Shown one piece after another: positions 16,625 through 25,034 of a stretch of DNA of 64,000 nt. Under the pieces are notes generated by a model. It saw only the letters and a program-made list of their open reading frames with translations, did not search any database and had not been told where the DNA came from. The stretch is from Rufibacter roseolus (GTDB taxonomy: Bacteria; Bacteroidota; Bacteroidia; Cytophagales; Hymenobacteraceae), in the NCBI RefSeq assembly GCF_017916365.1, contig NZ_JAFMSU010000002.1, positions 620,001 through 684,000 on the forward strand, written 5' to 3'. The position numbers were made by a program, and so were the translations under genes. Position 1 is the first letter of the stretch; every line of letters begins with the position of its first letter.

Positions 16625-18817
16625 ATGGCCATTCTTCGTTTTAAGGCGCTTGAGTTGGTAAACCAACGCACGCCAGTAGAGGTGAAGCTACCTTCTGACA
16701 AAATCTCTGATTATTATGGAAGTAACGTATTTGGTTTAGAGGCCATGCGCGCTACTTTGGCTGGAGATTATTTCAAACGCCTGCAGTTTGCCATTAAGAC
16801 CGGCAGCAAAGTAGACCGTAACCTAGCCGATGCCGTGGCGGGAGCCATGAAGACCTGGGCTCTTAGCCGCGGAGCTACCCACTACACCCACTGGTTTCAG
16901 CCGTTGACCGGTGAGACCGCCGAGAAACACGACTCTTTCTTTGACCTGAGCTCAGACGGACGCGCCATTGAGGTTTTCAAAGGCAGCGCCCTGGTACAAC
17001 AGGAGCCAGATGCCTCTTCTTTCCCAAGCGGCGGTATCCGTAACACCTTTGAGGCCCGCGGTTATACCGCCTGGGACCCAACCTCTCCGGCCTTCATCAT
17101 TGAAAACGCCGGGGCCAAAACCCTTTGTATCCCTACCATCTTCGTTTCCTATACCGGTGAGGCCCTTGACTATAAAGCGCCTTTGCTCAAAAGCCTTGGC
17201 CTGGTGGAGAAAGCCGCCGTTGACGTTTGCCAGTACTTTGACAAAGACGTTACCAAGGTAACCGCCACTTTGGGTATTGAGCAGGAATACTTCCTGGTGG
17301 ACCGTGCTTTGTACGAAGCCCGTCCAGACCTGGTAATGACCGGCAGAACCGTATTCGGGCATGAGCCGGCCAAAGGCCAGCAGCTGGAGGACCACTACTT
17401 CGGGGCTATCCCATCAAGAGTGCACGCCTTCATGATTGACTTCGAGGCCGAGTCGCATAAGCTGGGGATTCCTCTGCGTACCCGTCACAACGAGGTGGCT
17501 CCAAACCAGTTTGAGTGCGCTCCTACCTTTGAAGAGGCTAACTTGGCAGTTGACCATAACCAATTGTTAATGGACCTGTTAGACCGCGTTGCCGAGAAGC
17601 ACCACTTTAAGGTATTGCTGCACGAGAAGCCTTACAAAGGTGTGAACGGAAGCGGCAAGCACAACAACTGGGCCCTAAGTACCGACACCGGCGTGAACCT
17701 GTTCGCCCCGGGTCGTCGCCCGAAGGAGAACCTGCAGTTCCTTACTTTCTTCATCACCACCGTGAAAGCGGTACACCGCTACGCCGATTTGCTACGCGCT
17801 TCTATCGCGTCTGCCAGCAACGACCACCGTCTGGGTGCCAACGAAGCGCCGCCGGCTATCATGTCCGTGTTCATCGGGAAGAAACTGACCGAGGTGCTGG
17901 ATGAACTGGAGCGTACCGCTAAATTGCCATTAGACAAAGGCGATAACGTGTACCTGAAACTGGGCATCGACAAGATCCCTGAAATTCTGTTGGACAACAC
18001 CGACCGTAACCGTACCTCGCCTTTCGCCTTTACTGGTAACAAGTTTGAGTTCCGCGCAGTAGGTTCCTCGGCCAACAGCTCCAACGCCATGACCACCCTC
18101 AACGCCATTGTTGCTGATCAATTGATCGACTTCAAAAACAGCGTGGATGCTTTGATGGCCCAGGGCAAGAAAAAAGAAGTAGCTATCATTGATGTGCTAC
18201 GTGAGTACGTGATCTCTTCCAAAGCCGTGCGTTTTGAAGGAAATGGTTACTCAAAAGAGTGGGAAGAAGAAGCAGAGCGCCGTGGGTTGAGCAACATCCG
18301 CAAGACGCCGCAGGCTTTGGACAAACTGGTTGATGAGACCGCTATGGAGATCTTTACCAAGCACAACATCTTCAGCCCCCGTGAGTTACACGCCCGTCAT
18401 GACATTCTGCTTGAAGACTATATCAAGCGCGTACAGATTGAGGCCCGCGTGATGGGTGACCTGGCCATGAACCACATCATCCCTACCGCCATCGCTTACC
18501 AGACTACTCTGGTGGAGAACATCAAAGGTCTCCGTGACATCGGGTTGGAGGACAATGAGTACACACAGACCACGCTGGACACCATCAAAACCATCTCCGG
18601 TCACCTGACTACCATCAAGACGAACGTAGATGCCATGATTGAGAAGCGCAAGGTGGCCAACAAGATTGAAGACACCCGTGAGCGGGCCATCATGTACACA
18701 GATGAAGTACTTTCTTTCTTTGACACCATCCGTTACAGCGTTGACAAGCTTGAGCTGATCGTTGCCGATGAGCAATGGCCATTGGTGAAATACCGCGAGA
18801 TGATGTTCCGTCATTAA
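16625..18817 (+). CDS. glnN: glutamine synthetase, class III
   Basis: GlnN makes glutamine from glutamate, ammonia and ATP as the main ammonia-assimilation step; class III enzymes are large (~83 kDa) dodecamers typical of Bacteroidota and cyanobacteria. The 730-residue length fits. The N-terminal GSIII region precedes the catalytic core, where TLGIEQEYFLVDR, RHNEVAPNQFECAPTFEEAN, the ATP-binding segment EKPYKGVNGSGKHNNWAL and NRTSPFAFTGNKFEFRAVGSSAN carry the metal- and substrate-binding residues. The start follows a canonical promoter by about 30 bp. Strong terminator downstream, so it is monocistronic. Repeats upstream of the promoter suggest regulation. Assignment is secure. Confidence 0.96.
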   Translation: MAILRFKALELVNQRTPVEVKLPSDKISDYYGSNVFGLEAMRATLAGDYFKRLQFAIKTGSKVDRNLADAVAGAMKTWALSRGATHYTHWFQPLTGETAEKHDSFFDLSSDGRAIEVFKGSALVQQEPDASSFPSGGIRNTFEARGYTAWDPTSPAFIIENAGAKTLCIPTIFVSYTGEALDYKAPLLKSLGLVEKAAVDVCQYFDKDVTKVTATLGIEQEYFLVDRALYEARPDLVMTGRTVFGHEPAKGQQLEDHYFGAIPSRVHAFMIDFEAESHKLGIPLRTRHNEVAPNQFECAPTFEEANLAVDHNQLLMDLLDRVAEKHHFKVLLHEKPYKGVNGSGKHNNWALSTDTGVNLFAPGRRPKENLQFLTFFITTVKAVHRYADLLRASIASASNDHRLGANEAPPAIMSVFIGKKLTEVLDELERTAKLPLDKGDNVYLKLGIDKIPEILLDNTDRNRTSPFAFTGNKFEFRAVGSSANSSNAMTTLNAIVADQLIDFKNSVDALMAQGKKKEVAIIDVLREYVISSKAVRFEGNGYSKEWEEEAERRGLSNIRKTPQALDKLVDETAMEIFTKHNIFSPRELHARHDILLEDYIKRVQIEARVMGDLAMNHIIPTAIAYQTTLVENIKGLRDIGLEDNEYTQTTLDTIKTISGHLTTIKTNVDAMIEKRKVANKIEDTRERAIMYTDEVLSFFDTIRYSVDKLELIVADEQWPLVKYREMMFRH

Positions 18818-18840
18818 TAGGACCTTTCTCCATAAACAAA

Positions 18841-18866
18841 AAGCCCCTGCCGGTGCGCAGGGGCTT
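18841..18866 (+). terminator. glnN terminator
   Basis: 10-bp stem AAGCCCCTGC (18841-18850) / GCAGGGGCTT (18857-18866), 6-nt loop, T-run. Confidence 0.85.
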
Positions 18867-18939
18867 TTTGTTTATACGCTGTTTAAGGCTCTGTTTTCTG
18901 GAATCAGCCTTGAAACGGAATTTTGGTCAGGTACTTTTA

Positions 18940-19431
18940 TTAAATAAACAGCGGCTGGTCATTAGAGGGGTTGGTGCGGTTAGGGGAGAAGCTTTGCCCC
19001 AGTTCCTTGATCCTTGATTTAATTTGGCTGATGGTAGGCATCTGCTCGCGCCATTCCTGTTCCCGCCACCAGGCCTGCATTTTGGGATTCTGCCTGGCCA
19101 GGTCAAAGATGCGCTTCAGCACGAAGGGCAGGATGAGGGTGGCAATATTGGTGGCCATCGCGCTTTTGATGCCCAGGTGCAACATGAGCCTTACCAGCAG
19201 CATGTCCTTCAGTTTATCAAACAGCAGTTTAGGGCCTTTCTCCTGCACATGGCCTTTCAGAACCTCCAGCACTTGCTGGGCATTGCCGCTTTCCATCTCT
19301 TTCTGCAGCCATTGCTCCACGGTTTCGCGGGTGACCTGAATGGCCTGCGGAATCTGGGTGGCCTTTAAACCGGCTTTGTGCAACAATTGCGCCGCAAAGG
19401 CATGACTTCTCTGTAGAAACGGAACGGGCAT
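18940..19431 (-). CDS. uncharacterised 163-residue protein, paralogue of 20017-20499
   Basis: Not recognised. It is clearly homologous to the 160-residue product at 20017-20499. Shared blocks are LLxKAG, TIQxTRETxExWLxxEMExGN, LLFDxLKD, ILPFxLK, QxNPMxxxWW and a C-terminal IRSKIRxxGxSFSxN-type tail. Residues 15-50 look like a helix-turn-helix-like pair of helices (IPQAIQVTRETVEQWLQKEM), and 80-120 is hydrophobic-helical (ATNIATLILPFVLKRIF). No signal peptide. The two genes are on the same strand and flank the oppositely oriented 19556-19930 gene, which suggests a local duplication. Its start ATG at 19431 faces that gene. Confidence 0.65.
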   Translation of the reverse strand: MPVPFLQRSHAFAAQLLHKAGLKATQIPQAIQVTRETVEQWLQKEMESGNAQQVLEVLKGHVQEKGPKLLFDKLKDMLLVRLMLHLGIKSAMATNIATLILPFVLKRIFDLARQNPKMQAWWREQEWREQMPTISQIKSRIKELGQSFSPNRTNPSNDQPLFI

Positions 19432-19555
19432 AGATGGTTTTATAAAGTTTTCTTGGGGCTACGGCCATAAAGGCAAATGGTTTTGATGCAGGACTTAACT
19501 CAGGGCCGGATAACACGTATCCGGTCTACGAGTGTGCCATCAAAAAACACCTACT

Positions 19556-19930
19556 ATGGACTTTGATATCCCTGAATTCAAGAAACGGTTAGACCACGAG
19601 CGCTTGAAAGGAACCCAGCCCGAAACCATCATCCAGCATGAGATCCGACAGGCCGAAGAGGTCAAAGAGGGCCTCTCGGAGGAAAATGACCACGCCAGCG
19701 AGTTCGTCTCTGAGGCCATTAACCGCATTGACACCTATATTTTCCAGCTCCATGAACTGGCCCAAGAGTTCAACCCTGAAGAATTCGATCTAGACCAGCA
19801 AACATATCTGCAGGATGACCGCGTTCACGACCGGATCGCTAACCGGATAGACCGCCTGAAAGAACAGGGAGAGGCCAATGCTTCCACGGAGGACCCATTG
19901 TTAAGGCAGGGAGAAGCGGAGCAGGAATAA
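19556..19930 (+). CDS. uncharacterised acidic 124-residue helical protein
   Basis: Not recognised. The start is taken as ATG at 19556 (MDFDIPEFKKRLDHERL), since the upstream in-frame ATG at 19532 adds eight residues of no family character. The protein is acidic, entirely helical-looking, with no membrane segment, and ends in a low-complexity Glu/Gln/Ala tail. The segment EAINRIDTYIFQLHELAQEFNPEEF could form an amphipathic helix pair. It sits between the two paralogues on the opposite strand, head-to-head with the one at 18940-19431, with which it shares a ~124-bp divergent promoter region. Role unknown. Confidence 0.6.
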   Translation: MDFDIPEFKKRLDHERLKGTQPETIIQHEIRQAEEVKEGLSEENDHASEFVSEAINRIDTYIFQLHELAQEFNPEEFDLDQQTYLQDDRVHDRIANRIDRLKEQGEANASTEDPLLRQGEAEQE

Positions 19931-20016
19931 ACAGAAGTTGGTTTACAGGTGAAGAAAGCACCGAACCTTTTTATAGTCTTTTTTTCCTGAAACGGCTTTA
20001 AAACAGACGCTAGTCT

Positions 20017-20499
20017 TTAAGCGAACGCGCCGTTTTCAGAAGACTGGTTACCGGAAAAGGATTTCCCCACAGTTCTTATTTTTGACCTGATATCTTCCTT
20101 GCTGGGAAGGTGTTTGCGCAGGTCCAGGTTGTCCCACCAATTCTTGAACATGGGATTTTTCTGGAGCAGCTCTACCATGGCCTTCAGAATGAAGGGCAAA
20201 ATCACCGATGCGGTCTTGGAGGCGGCATCATAGGCCATGCCCATGCGCATAATGTACTTGGCCACTACCACATCCTTCAGTTCATCAAACAAAAGCTGGG
20301 AGTCTTTTTCCAGGCATTCACCTTTTACCATCTGGAACACCAACGGCAGATTGCCCTGCTCCATTTCCTGGTAAAGCCAGTTCTCGGCGGTCTCGCGGGT
20401 GGTCTGAATGGTGTTGGGGATATTGATGTTGTCCATGCCTGCTTTCCGGAGCAAGGCAGTTACCTGGCGTTGGCTTTGGGATAAAAACAGTAGAGACAT
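20017..20499 (-). CDS. uncharacterised 160-residue protein, paralogue of 18940-19431
   Basis: Not recognised. It is collinear with the product at 18940-19431 (see the shared blocks given there) but diverged, with MGMAYDAASKTASVILPFILKAMVELL replacing the central hydrophobic helices. No signal peptide and no catalytic motif visible. The N-terminal MSLLFLSQSQRQVTALLRKAGM followed by NIPNTIQTTRETAENWLYQEME again looks like a small helical, possibly helix-turn-helix, unit. Preservation of both copies suggests related but distinct functions. Confidence 0.65.
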   Translation of the reverse strand: MSLLFLSQSQRQVTALLRKAGMDNINIPNTIQTTRETAENWLYQEMEQGNLPLVFQMVKGECLEKDSQLLFDELKDVVVAKYIMRMGMAYDAASKTASVILPFILKAMVELLQKNPMFKNWWDNLDLRKHLPSKEDIRSKIRTVGKSFSGNQSSENGAFA

Positions 20500-20865
20500 A
20501 GTTGCAGTTAGTTTAGCATAATATTGTACGCCTTATTTAACATAGGTGTTTTCTGTTCACTGCAATTAGATGCCGACCACCTGACGCATTGTGGCCAAAT
20601 AAACTAGGCAACCCACGTAAAGAAAGCATCTTTAAATATGTTAGTGCTTTATTATTAAGCAGTTAATGTAGGTGAAAATCCTGTAATGTGCCTGTGTCTG
20701 GGTTCTGACTTACCTAAAAAGAAATTGATCATCTATTCAGTTTTGTGAAGGAGAAAACTGTCTAGAATATATGCCTGCAGACCCATAGCTGCTCAGGTCA
20801 AAAAAACGTCGTACTTTTACAAATGCTACGCTGAACAATCTGGTTTAGCCGTTGGTTAAAGAAAT
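20500..20865. other. divergent spacer upstream of ispG
   Basis: AT-rich and apparently non-coding. GTACTTTTAC at about 20810-20819 is a weak TAnnTTTG-like box for ispG. Nothing else is recognisable. Confidence 0.4.
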
Positions 20866-22875
20866 ATGGAAACATCATTTCCCATGAATACAGAATCCCT
20901 TTCCCTGGGCGGAATCTATTGTCCTAGCCTTACTGATTATACCCGCCGCTTGAGCCGCGAAGTGCGTATTGGCGACTTGGCAATGGGGGGCGAGAACCCA
21001 ATCAGGGTACAGTCCATGACCACCGTAGACACCATGGATACGCTGGGTTCAGTGGAGCAGGTGATCAGGATGGTGGAGGCCGGCTGTGAGTACGTGCGTA
21101 TTACCGCACCCAGCGTGAAAGAGGCCGAGAACCTGGGCAACATCAAGCAAGAACTTCGGGCCCGCGGCTATACCGTTCCGCTCATCGCAGATATTCATTT
21201 CACTCCCAATGCCGCCGAGCTGGCCGCCCGTCTGGTAGAGAAAGTGCGCGTGAACCCCGGGAACTACGCCGATAAAAAGAAATTCCAGACCATTGAATAT
21301 ACTGATGCCACTTACCAGGCTGAGCTGGACCGTATCAGGGAGCGCTTCACGCCTTTGGTGAACATCTGCAAGGAGTACGGTACGGCCATGCGCATAGGCA
21401 CCAATCACGGTTCTTTGTCTGATCGCATCCTGAGCCGCTACGGTGATACCCCACTGGGCATGGTGGAAAGCGCGCTGGAGTTCCTGCGCATTTGCGAAGA
21501 CCTCAACTACTATGACGTAGTGCTTTCCATGAAGGCGAGCAATACCCAGGTGATGGTGCAGGCCTACCGTTTGCTCGTGCAGAAACTGGAAGAAGAGAAA
21601 CTGCAGCCTTACCCGCTGCACCTGGGCGTGACCGAGGCCGGCGAAGGCGAAGACGGTCGCGTGAAATCTGCGGTGGGAATCGGTACTTTGCTGGAAGACG
21701 GCTTAGGTGATACCGTACGGGTTTCCCTCACGGAAGCCCCTGAGCTGGAAGCGCCAGTGGCTAAAATGCTCATTGACCGCTATACCACCCGGGCCGGGCA
21801 CACGCCCATCAAACCCATCTGCAACCTGCCGTACAACCCGTTCCAGTATCACCGCCGCGAAACCCGCGAGGTCCTGAACCTGGGCGGCCACAACGTGCCC
21901 CGCGTGGTAGCCGACCTGAGCCGACTGGAAGAAATCACTTACGAGGATCTTCGGCCGGTGGGCCACATCTACTCGGCTGCGCTGGACAAATTCCATATGT
22001 CTGACCAAGGCGCGGATTACGTGTACACCGGCAGTTCACCCATTACGTTCATGCTACCCAACGGCTTAAAGGAGATAGTGGACTACACCGTTTGGCTGGA
22101 AGCCGAGCAGCGCGAGGAGCGTTATCCTTTGTTTACAGCCGTACAGTTTGAAACCGCCAGTAGCTGGCATCCGCAATTGAACTTCGTACAGGTGACGCTG
22201 GGCCAGTTAACGAACGATTTCATAGAAACACTGCATAATCGGCCGGATGTGATTCTCATCCTGGAGACACAGAACGAGCACGCCATGCCCGAGCAGCGCA
22301 AGGCTTTAATCCGCCTCATGAACCAGGGACAGCCGGTACCGGTCATTATCAAGCGCTCCTATGAAGACCTCACCGATGAACAGGTGCAGCTCTACGCCGC
22401 CACTGATGTGGGTGGCCTTTTGATTGATGGGTTCGGGGACGGAGTGCTGCTCAGCACCCAGGACCTGAGCCACCGCAGCAAAGAAGATTGGCTCTTCACC
22501 CTGGAAAGTCTGAACAAACTCTCCTTCGGCATTCTGCAGGCGGCCCGCACGCGCATGAGCAAGACGGAGTACATCAGCTGCCCTAGCTGCGGCCGTACTC
22601 TGTTCGATCTGCAGGAAACCACCGCCATGATACGTAAGCGCACCGATCACCTCAAGGGCGTGAAAATCGGGATCATGGGCTGTATTGTGAACGGCCCCGG
22701 CGAGATGGCCGATGCCGACTACGGTTACGTGGGTGTGGGCAAAGGCAAAATTGCGTTGTACCGTGGCCAGCAGGTGATCAAGAAATCGGTGCCGGAGGAA
22801 CGCGCCGTAGACGAGCTCATTGAACTCATCAGGGAAGACGGAAACTGGAATGAGCCGGTAGGGGTAGAGGCCTAA
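20866..22875 (+). CDS. ispG: 4-hydroxy-3-methylbut-2-enyl diphosphate synthase, long form
   Basis: IspG (GcpE) converts MEcPP to HMBPP in the non-mevalonate isoprenoid pathway using a [4Fe-4S] cluster. The product (669 residues, or 663 from the second ATG at 20884) has the N-terminal TIM barrel (GDLAMGGENPIRVQSMTTVDT, YVRITAPSVKEAENL, LIADIHFTPNAAELAA) and the C-terminal cluster domain with SCPSCGRTLFDL and GIMGCIVNGPGEMADADYGYVG. A domain of about 250 residues sits between them, as in plant, Chlamydia and Bacteroidota enzymes. It feeds carotenoid and quinone synthesis, relevant to the crtA-like gene at 29.1 kb. A small membrane protein follows at 22963 before the terminator. Confidence 0.95.
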   Translation: METSFPMNTESLSLGGIYCPSLTDYTRRLSREVRIGDLAMGGENPIRVQSMTTVDTMDTLGSVEQVIRMVEAGCEYVRITAPSVKEAENLGNIKQELRARGYTVPLIADIHFTPNAAELAARLVEKVRVNPGNYADKKKFQTIEYTDATYQAELDRIRERFTPLVNICKEYGTAMRIGTNHGSLSDRILSRYGDTPLGMVESALEFLRICEDLNYYDVVLSMKASNTQVMVQAYRLLVQKLEEEKLQPYPLHLGVTEAGEGEDGRVKSAVGIGTLLEDGLGDTVRVSLTEAPELEAPVAKMLIDRYTTRAGHTPIKPICNLPYNPFQYHRRETREVLNLGGHNVPRVVADLSRLEEITYEDLRPVGHIYSAALDKFHMSDQGADYVYTGSSPITFMLPNGLKEIVDYTVWLEAEQREERYPLFTAVQFETASSWHPQLNFVQVTLGQLTNDFIETLHNRPDVILILETQNEHAMPEQRKALIRLMNQGQPVPVIIKRSYEDLTDEQVQLYAATDVGGLLIDGFGDGVLLSTQDLSHRSKEDWLFTLESLNKLSFGILQAARTRMSKTEYISCPSCGRTLFDLQETTAMIRKRTDHLKGVKIGIMGCIVNGPGEMADADYGYVGVGKGKIALYRGQQVIKKSVPEERAVDELIELIREDGNWNEPVGVEA

Positions 22876-22962
22876 ATATATTTGCCCACAGGTAAATCAT
22901 TCCTGGCCTGAGATTGTTCTAATTATATACAGAAGCACACTTAACTGCAGATATAAACCTAT

Positions 22963-23136
22963 ATGAAAGGCCTATTTGATTTCACCGAAGTGGCAACCTA
23001 CTTCTTCCGCAAGAAGGACCCAAACCGCAAAACCAATTTCAACCTGCGCACCATGCACACCATCAACAAGGTGTCAATGATCATGTTCCTATGCGGGTTG
23101 ATCTACCTGGTGTTCAAACTGATGACCCGTTCCTGA
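22963..23136 (+). CDS. 57-residue membrane protein (DUF6728-like)
   Basis: A short ORF starting with ATG at 22963 and ending with TGA at 23134-23136. The product begins MKGLFDFTEVATYFFRKKD, continues with a polar stretch NRKTNFNLRTMHTINKV, and ends in one membrane helix (MIMFLCGLIYLVFKL). From memory it resembles a small conserved Bacteroidota family (DUF6728), but I cannot verify that. It lies 87 bp after ispG and before a strong terminator, so it is probably cotranscribed. The charged-then-hydrophobic organisation and normal codon use support a real gene. Function unknown. Confidence 0.65.
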   Translation: MKGLFDFTEVATYFFRKKDPNRKTNFNLRTMHTINKVSMIMFLCGLIYLVFKLMTRS

Positions 23137-23156
23137 TTTCCCCGCGATAAAGATAT

Positions 23157-23203
23157 ATTCCCATTTAGGAGGCGATTTTAGAAAGTAGCCCCTAAATGGG
23201 AAT
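23157..23203 (+). terminator. terminator after ispG and the small membrane gene
   Basis: 13-bp perfect stem ATTCCCATTTAGG (23157-23169) / CCTAAATGGGAAT (23191-23203), followed by TTTTCATTTT. Confidence 0.75.
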
Positions 23204-23225
23204 TTTCATTTTAGGAAAGCGCTAA

Positions 23226-23683
23226 ACCTTGAATTCCATCTGGGATATGCACATGTTGCCTGGCATCAAGAAAGATATTCCGGCGCTGCTGGCCAGCGTG
23301 AGGCTCAACGAAGAAAACCAGTAGGCCGACTTCAATCTTTCTTTGGTAAAGTGGCGACCTACGGAATAGGAGGGCTGATTGCTGGTGAGGTGTTATACAA
23401 AGTTGGTATCCTGGCCTTCGTGGCCAAGTTCTATTAAGTGATTCTGCTGACCGGCGTTAAGTTCTGGAAGCTGATTGCCCTGGCCCTTGTAGCTTTGTTC
23501 AGCGGCTTAAAAAGGTTCTTCAGTTGTAAAAAAGAATCTGAATCTCACGTTGCTTTTGCTAAAGAAGGTGCAGAATTAGCCTTGGAAGCATCACAAATCT
23601 TTGAACACATCATCGCCAATGAGCAGGAGCCAGTGACCGCGCAAGCAGAAGAGGCAGCTTATGAAATGGAAACCAAAGCGTAA
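23226..23683 (+). pseudogene. decayed DUF2167 membrane protein gene (3' part)
   Basis: Three fragments of one protein follow one another in different states. First, from 23226, a frame reading WDMHMLPGIKKDIPALLASV and VRLNEENQ ends at a TAG. Second, after a frame change, GKVATYGIGGLIAG and VGILAFVAKFY end at a TAA (23435-23437). Third, in the same frame, VKFWKLIALALVALFSGLK and RFF continue to 23683. The order and motifs match the C-terminal half of DUF2167 integral membrane proteins. The N-terminal half is absent. A strong terminator follows at 23711-23743. The later frame (23438-23683) may still be open by chance; I see no start signal for it. Confidence 0.6.
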
Positions 23684-23710
23684 TCTTTTATAGAAGTTAC
23701 AATAAATAGA

Positions 23711-23743
23711 AGAGCCGCTTTCCCACTTTGGGAAGGCGGCTCT
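23711..23743 (+). terminator. terminator downstream of the DUF2167 remnant
   Basis: 14-bp stem AGAGCCGCTTTCCC (23711-23724) / GGGAAGGCGGCTCT (23730-23743) with a G-U pair, followed by a T-run. It is also 20 bp before the next gene. Confidence 0.8.
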
Positions 23744-23763
23744 TTTTATTACCTTCAGGCCCT

Positions 23764-24117
23764 ATGAACATAGAGGAATTAAGAGAGTATTGCCTAAGCA
23801 AACCGCACGTAGAGGAAACCCTTCCCTTTGACCAGGACACGCTGGTCTTCAAAGTGGCCGGTAAAATGTTTGCCCTTTGCAGCCTGTCTGACTACGCCGC
23901 TGGCGTTGCCCTGAAATGTGACCCGGAGAGGGCGGTTGAATTAAGAGAACAGTACCCCGCCATAAAGGAAGGTTACCACATGAGCAAGAAACACTGGAAC
24001 ACCGTCCTCCCTGAGGCTTTCCTGCCTATGGGTTTAATGACCGAACTCATTGACCACTCTTATGATCTGGTGGTGGCCGGAATGACGAAGAAGGTGAGAG
24101 CGGAGTTAGGGCTGTAA
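23764..24117 (+). CDS. MmcQ/YjbR family DNA-binding-fold protein
   Basis: A 117-residue protein, with the start at ATG 23764 (MNIEELREYCLSKPHVEE); the earlier in-frame start at 23728 lies inside the preceding terminator. Family hallmarks are EETLPFDQDTLVFKVAGKMFAL, ALKCDPERAVELREQYPAI, YHMSKKHWNTV and IDHSYDLVVAGM. The fold resembles a double-stranded-DNA-binding domain, but the cellular role of YjbR/CyaY-like proteins is not established. It reads convergently with the gene at 24134-24409. Confidence 0.88.
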   Translation: MNIEELREYCLSKPHVEETLPFDQDTLVFKVAGKMFALCSLSDYAAGVALKCDPERAVELREQYPAIKEGYHMSKKHWNTVLPEAFLPMGLMTELIDHSYDLVVAGMTKKVRAELGL

Positions 24118-24133
24118 AGGAAACCGGAACAAA

Positions 24134-24409
24134 TCAGCTTACCCTGAAGACTCTTCTTCGGTTTCTTCCAGCCACCCCAAAAAGGATCAACCCAAGGCCA
24201 AGGGTAGCGACTCCGGCAGTAGAGCCAGGCTCATAGTTAAAGTGCCATTCTACCCGCCATTTGGCTTTATTCTCAAAGCCTGCATAAACTACTTTGCTGA
24301 CTTCTTCGCCCGAGGTGATATGAAAATACCTGTTCTGGTTGAAGAAGTAGCCGGTTGCTACGGCCGCTAACAAGGCTAAGCCCAGGAGAATATCATAGCG
24401 TTTGTTCAT
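24134..24409 (-). CDS. small two-helix membrane protein with a PEP-CTERM-like tail
   Basis: I place the start at 24409 (MNKRYDILLGLALLAAVATG), giving 91 residues. An N-terminal membrane helix (about 7-23) is followed by a soluble segment of about 40 residues with SGEEVSKVVYAGFENKAKW. The C-terminus reads YEPGSTAGVATLGLGLILF then GVAGRNRRR: a Glu-Pro-Gly, a hydrophobic helix and an arginine cluster. That is the arrangement of a PEP-CTERM sorting signal, though short and in a protein whose N-terminal helix may not be cleaved. No exosortase gene is in the window. Function unknown. Confidence 0.5.
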   Translation of the reverse strand: MNKRYDILLGLALLAAVATGYFFNQNRYFHITSGEEVSKVVYAGFENKAKWRVEWHFNYEPGSTAGVATLGLGLILFGVAGRNRRRVFRVS

Positions 24410-24496
24410 GGACGTAAAATTTAATGTTGTATAGGTATGAAATTTTATGGAATGCAAGGAAGGATAGCATCCTTTTTTTGAACTGCATTTTACAAA

Positions 24497-24949
24497 ATGA
24501 TACTAAAAACTACTGCTACACTCTTAATTATCCTATCTGTTTTTCTTTCCTCCGGGAGTACCTTGGGGCAAAAAAGGCAAACGGAGCAGTCAACCATCCA
24601 GAAGGCAAAAGGGGAAGTAACAGATACACTGTTCTGTATTTTTCCAATTGAACAACTGCCTGAATACAAACATGGCGGGTTGCCTTCCATGTTAAAGTTT
24701 ATGCAAAGTAATTTAAGATATAAGGAGTGTGTGGAGGGGATGGTAGTAGTGCAGTTTGTAATTGATACCACTGGTCAGGTAATAGAGCCATTTCTATTGA
24801 AAAGCCTTACAAAGGAAACCGATGCGGAGGCGATGCGGGTAGTTCAATTACTGGAGTTTACTCCTGGTATGCAAAACGGAAAGAAAATGCCCATCAGGTA
24901 TGTTTTACCCATTCGGTTTGGGGTGGTCAAGGGAAACCAGAAGAAGTAA
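24497..24949 (+). CDS. secreted protein with TonB C-terminal-like domain
   Basis: A 150-residue exported protein. The signal peptide MILKTTATLLIILSVFLSSG is cleaved near GQKR. Residues about 55-145 form a TonB-C-like domain: PEYKHGGLPSMLKFMQSNLRY, VEGMVVVQFVIDTTGQV and FTPGMQNGKKMPIRYVLPIRF are the family blocks. Such stand-alone domains occur widely in Bacteroidota; they may act in energy transduction to receptors or in the periplasm with M56 sensors. There is no membrane anchor of canonical TonB. Bidirectional terminator shared with leuS. Confidence 0.8.
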   Translation: MILKTTATLLIILSVFLSSGSTLGQKRQTEQSTIQKAKGEVTDTLFCIFPIEQLPEYKHGGLPSMLKFMQSNLRYKECVEGMVVVQFVIDTTGQVIEPFLLKSLTKETDAEAMRVVQLLEFTPGMQNGKKMPIRYVLPIRFGVVKGNQKK

Positions 24950-24963
24950 GACGGTGTATGTGA

Positions 24964-25000
24964 ACAGAAAAGGCCAGCTACTGTAGCTGGCCTTTTCTGT
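24964..25000. terminator. bidirectional terminator between the TonB-domain gene and leuS
   Basis: Near-perfect 18-bp palindrome, ACAGAAAAGGCCAGCTAC (24964-24981) / GTAGCTGGCCTTTTCTGT (24983-25000), with A- and T-runs on both sides. Confidence 0.85.
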
Positions 25001-25034
25001 TTTAAAGGTAATTTTAGGAAATAAGGCAATAACC

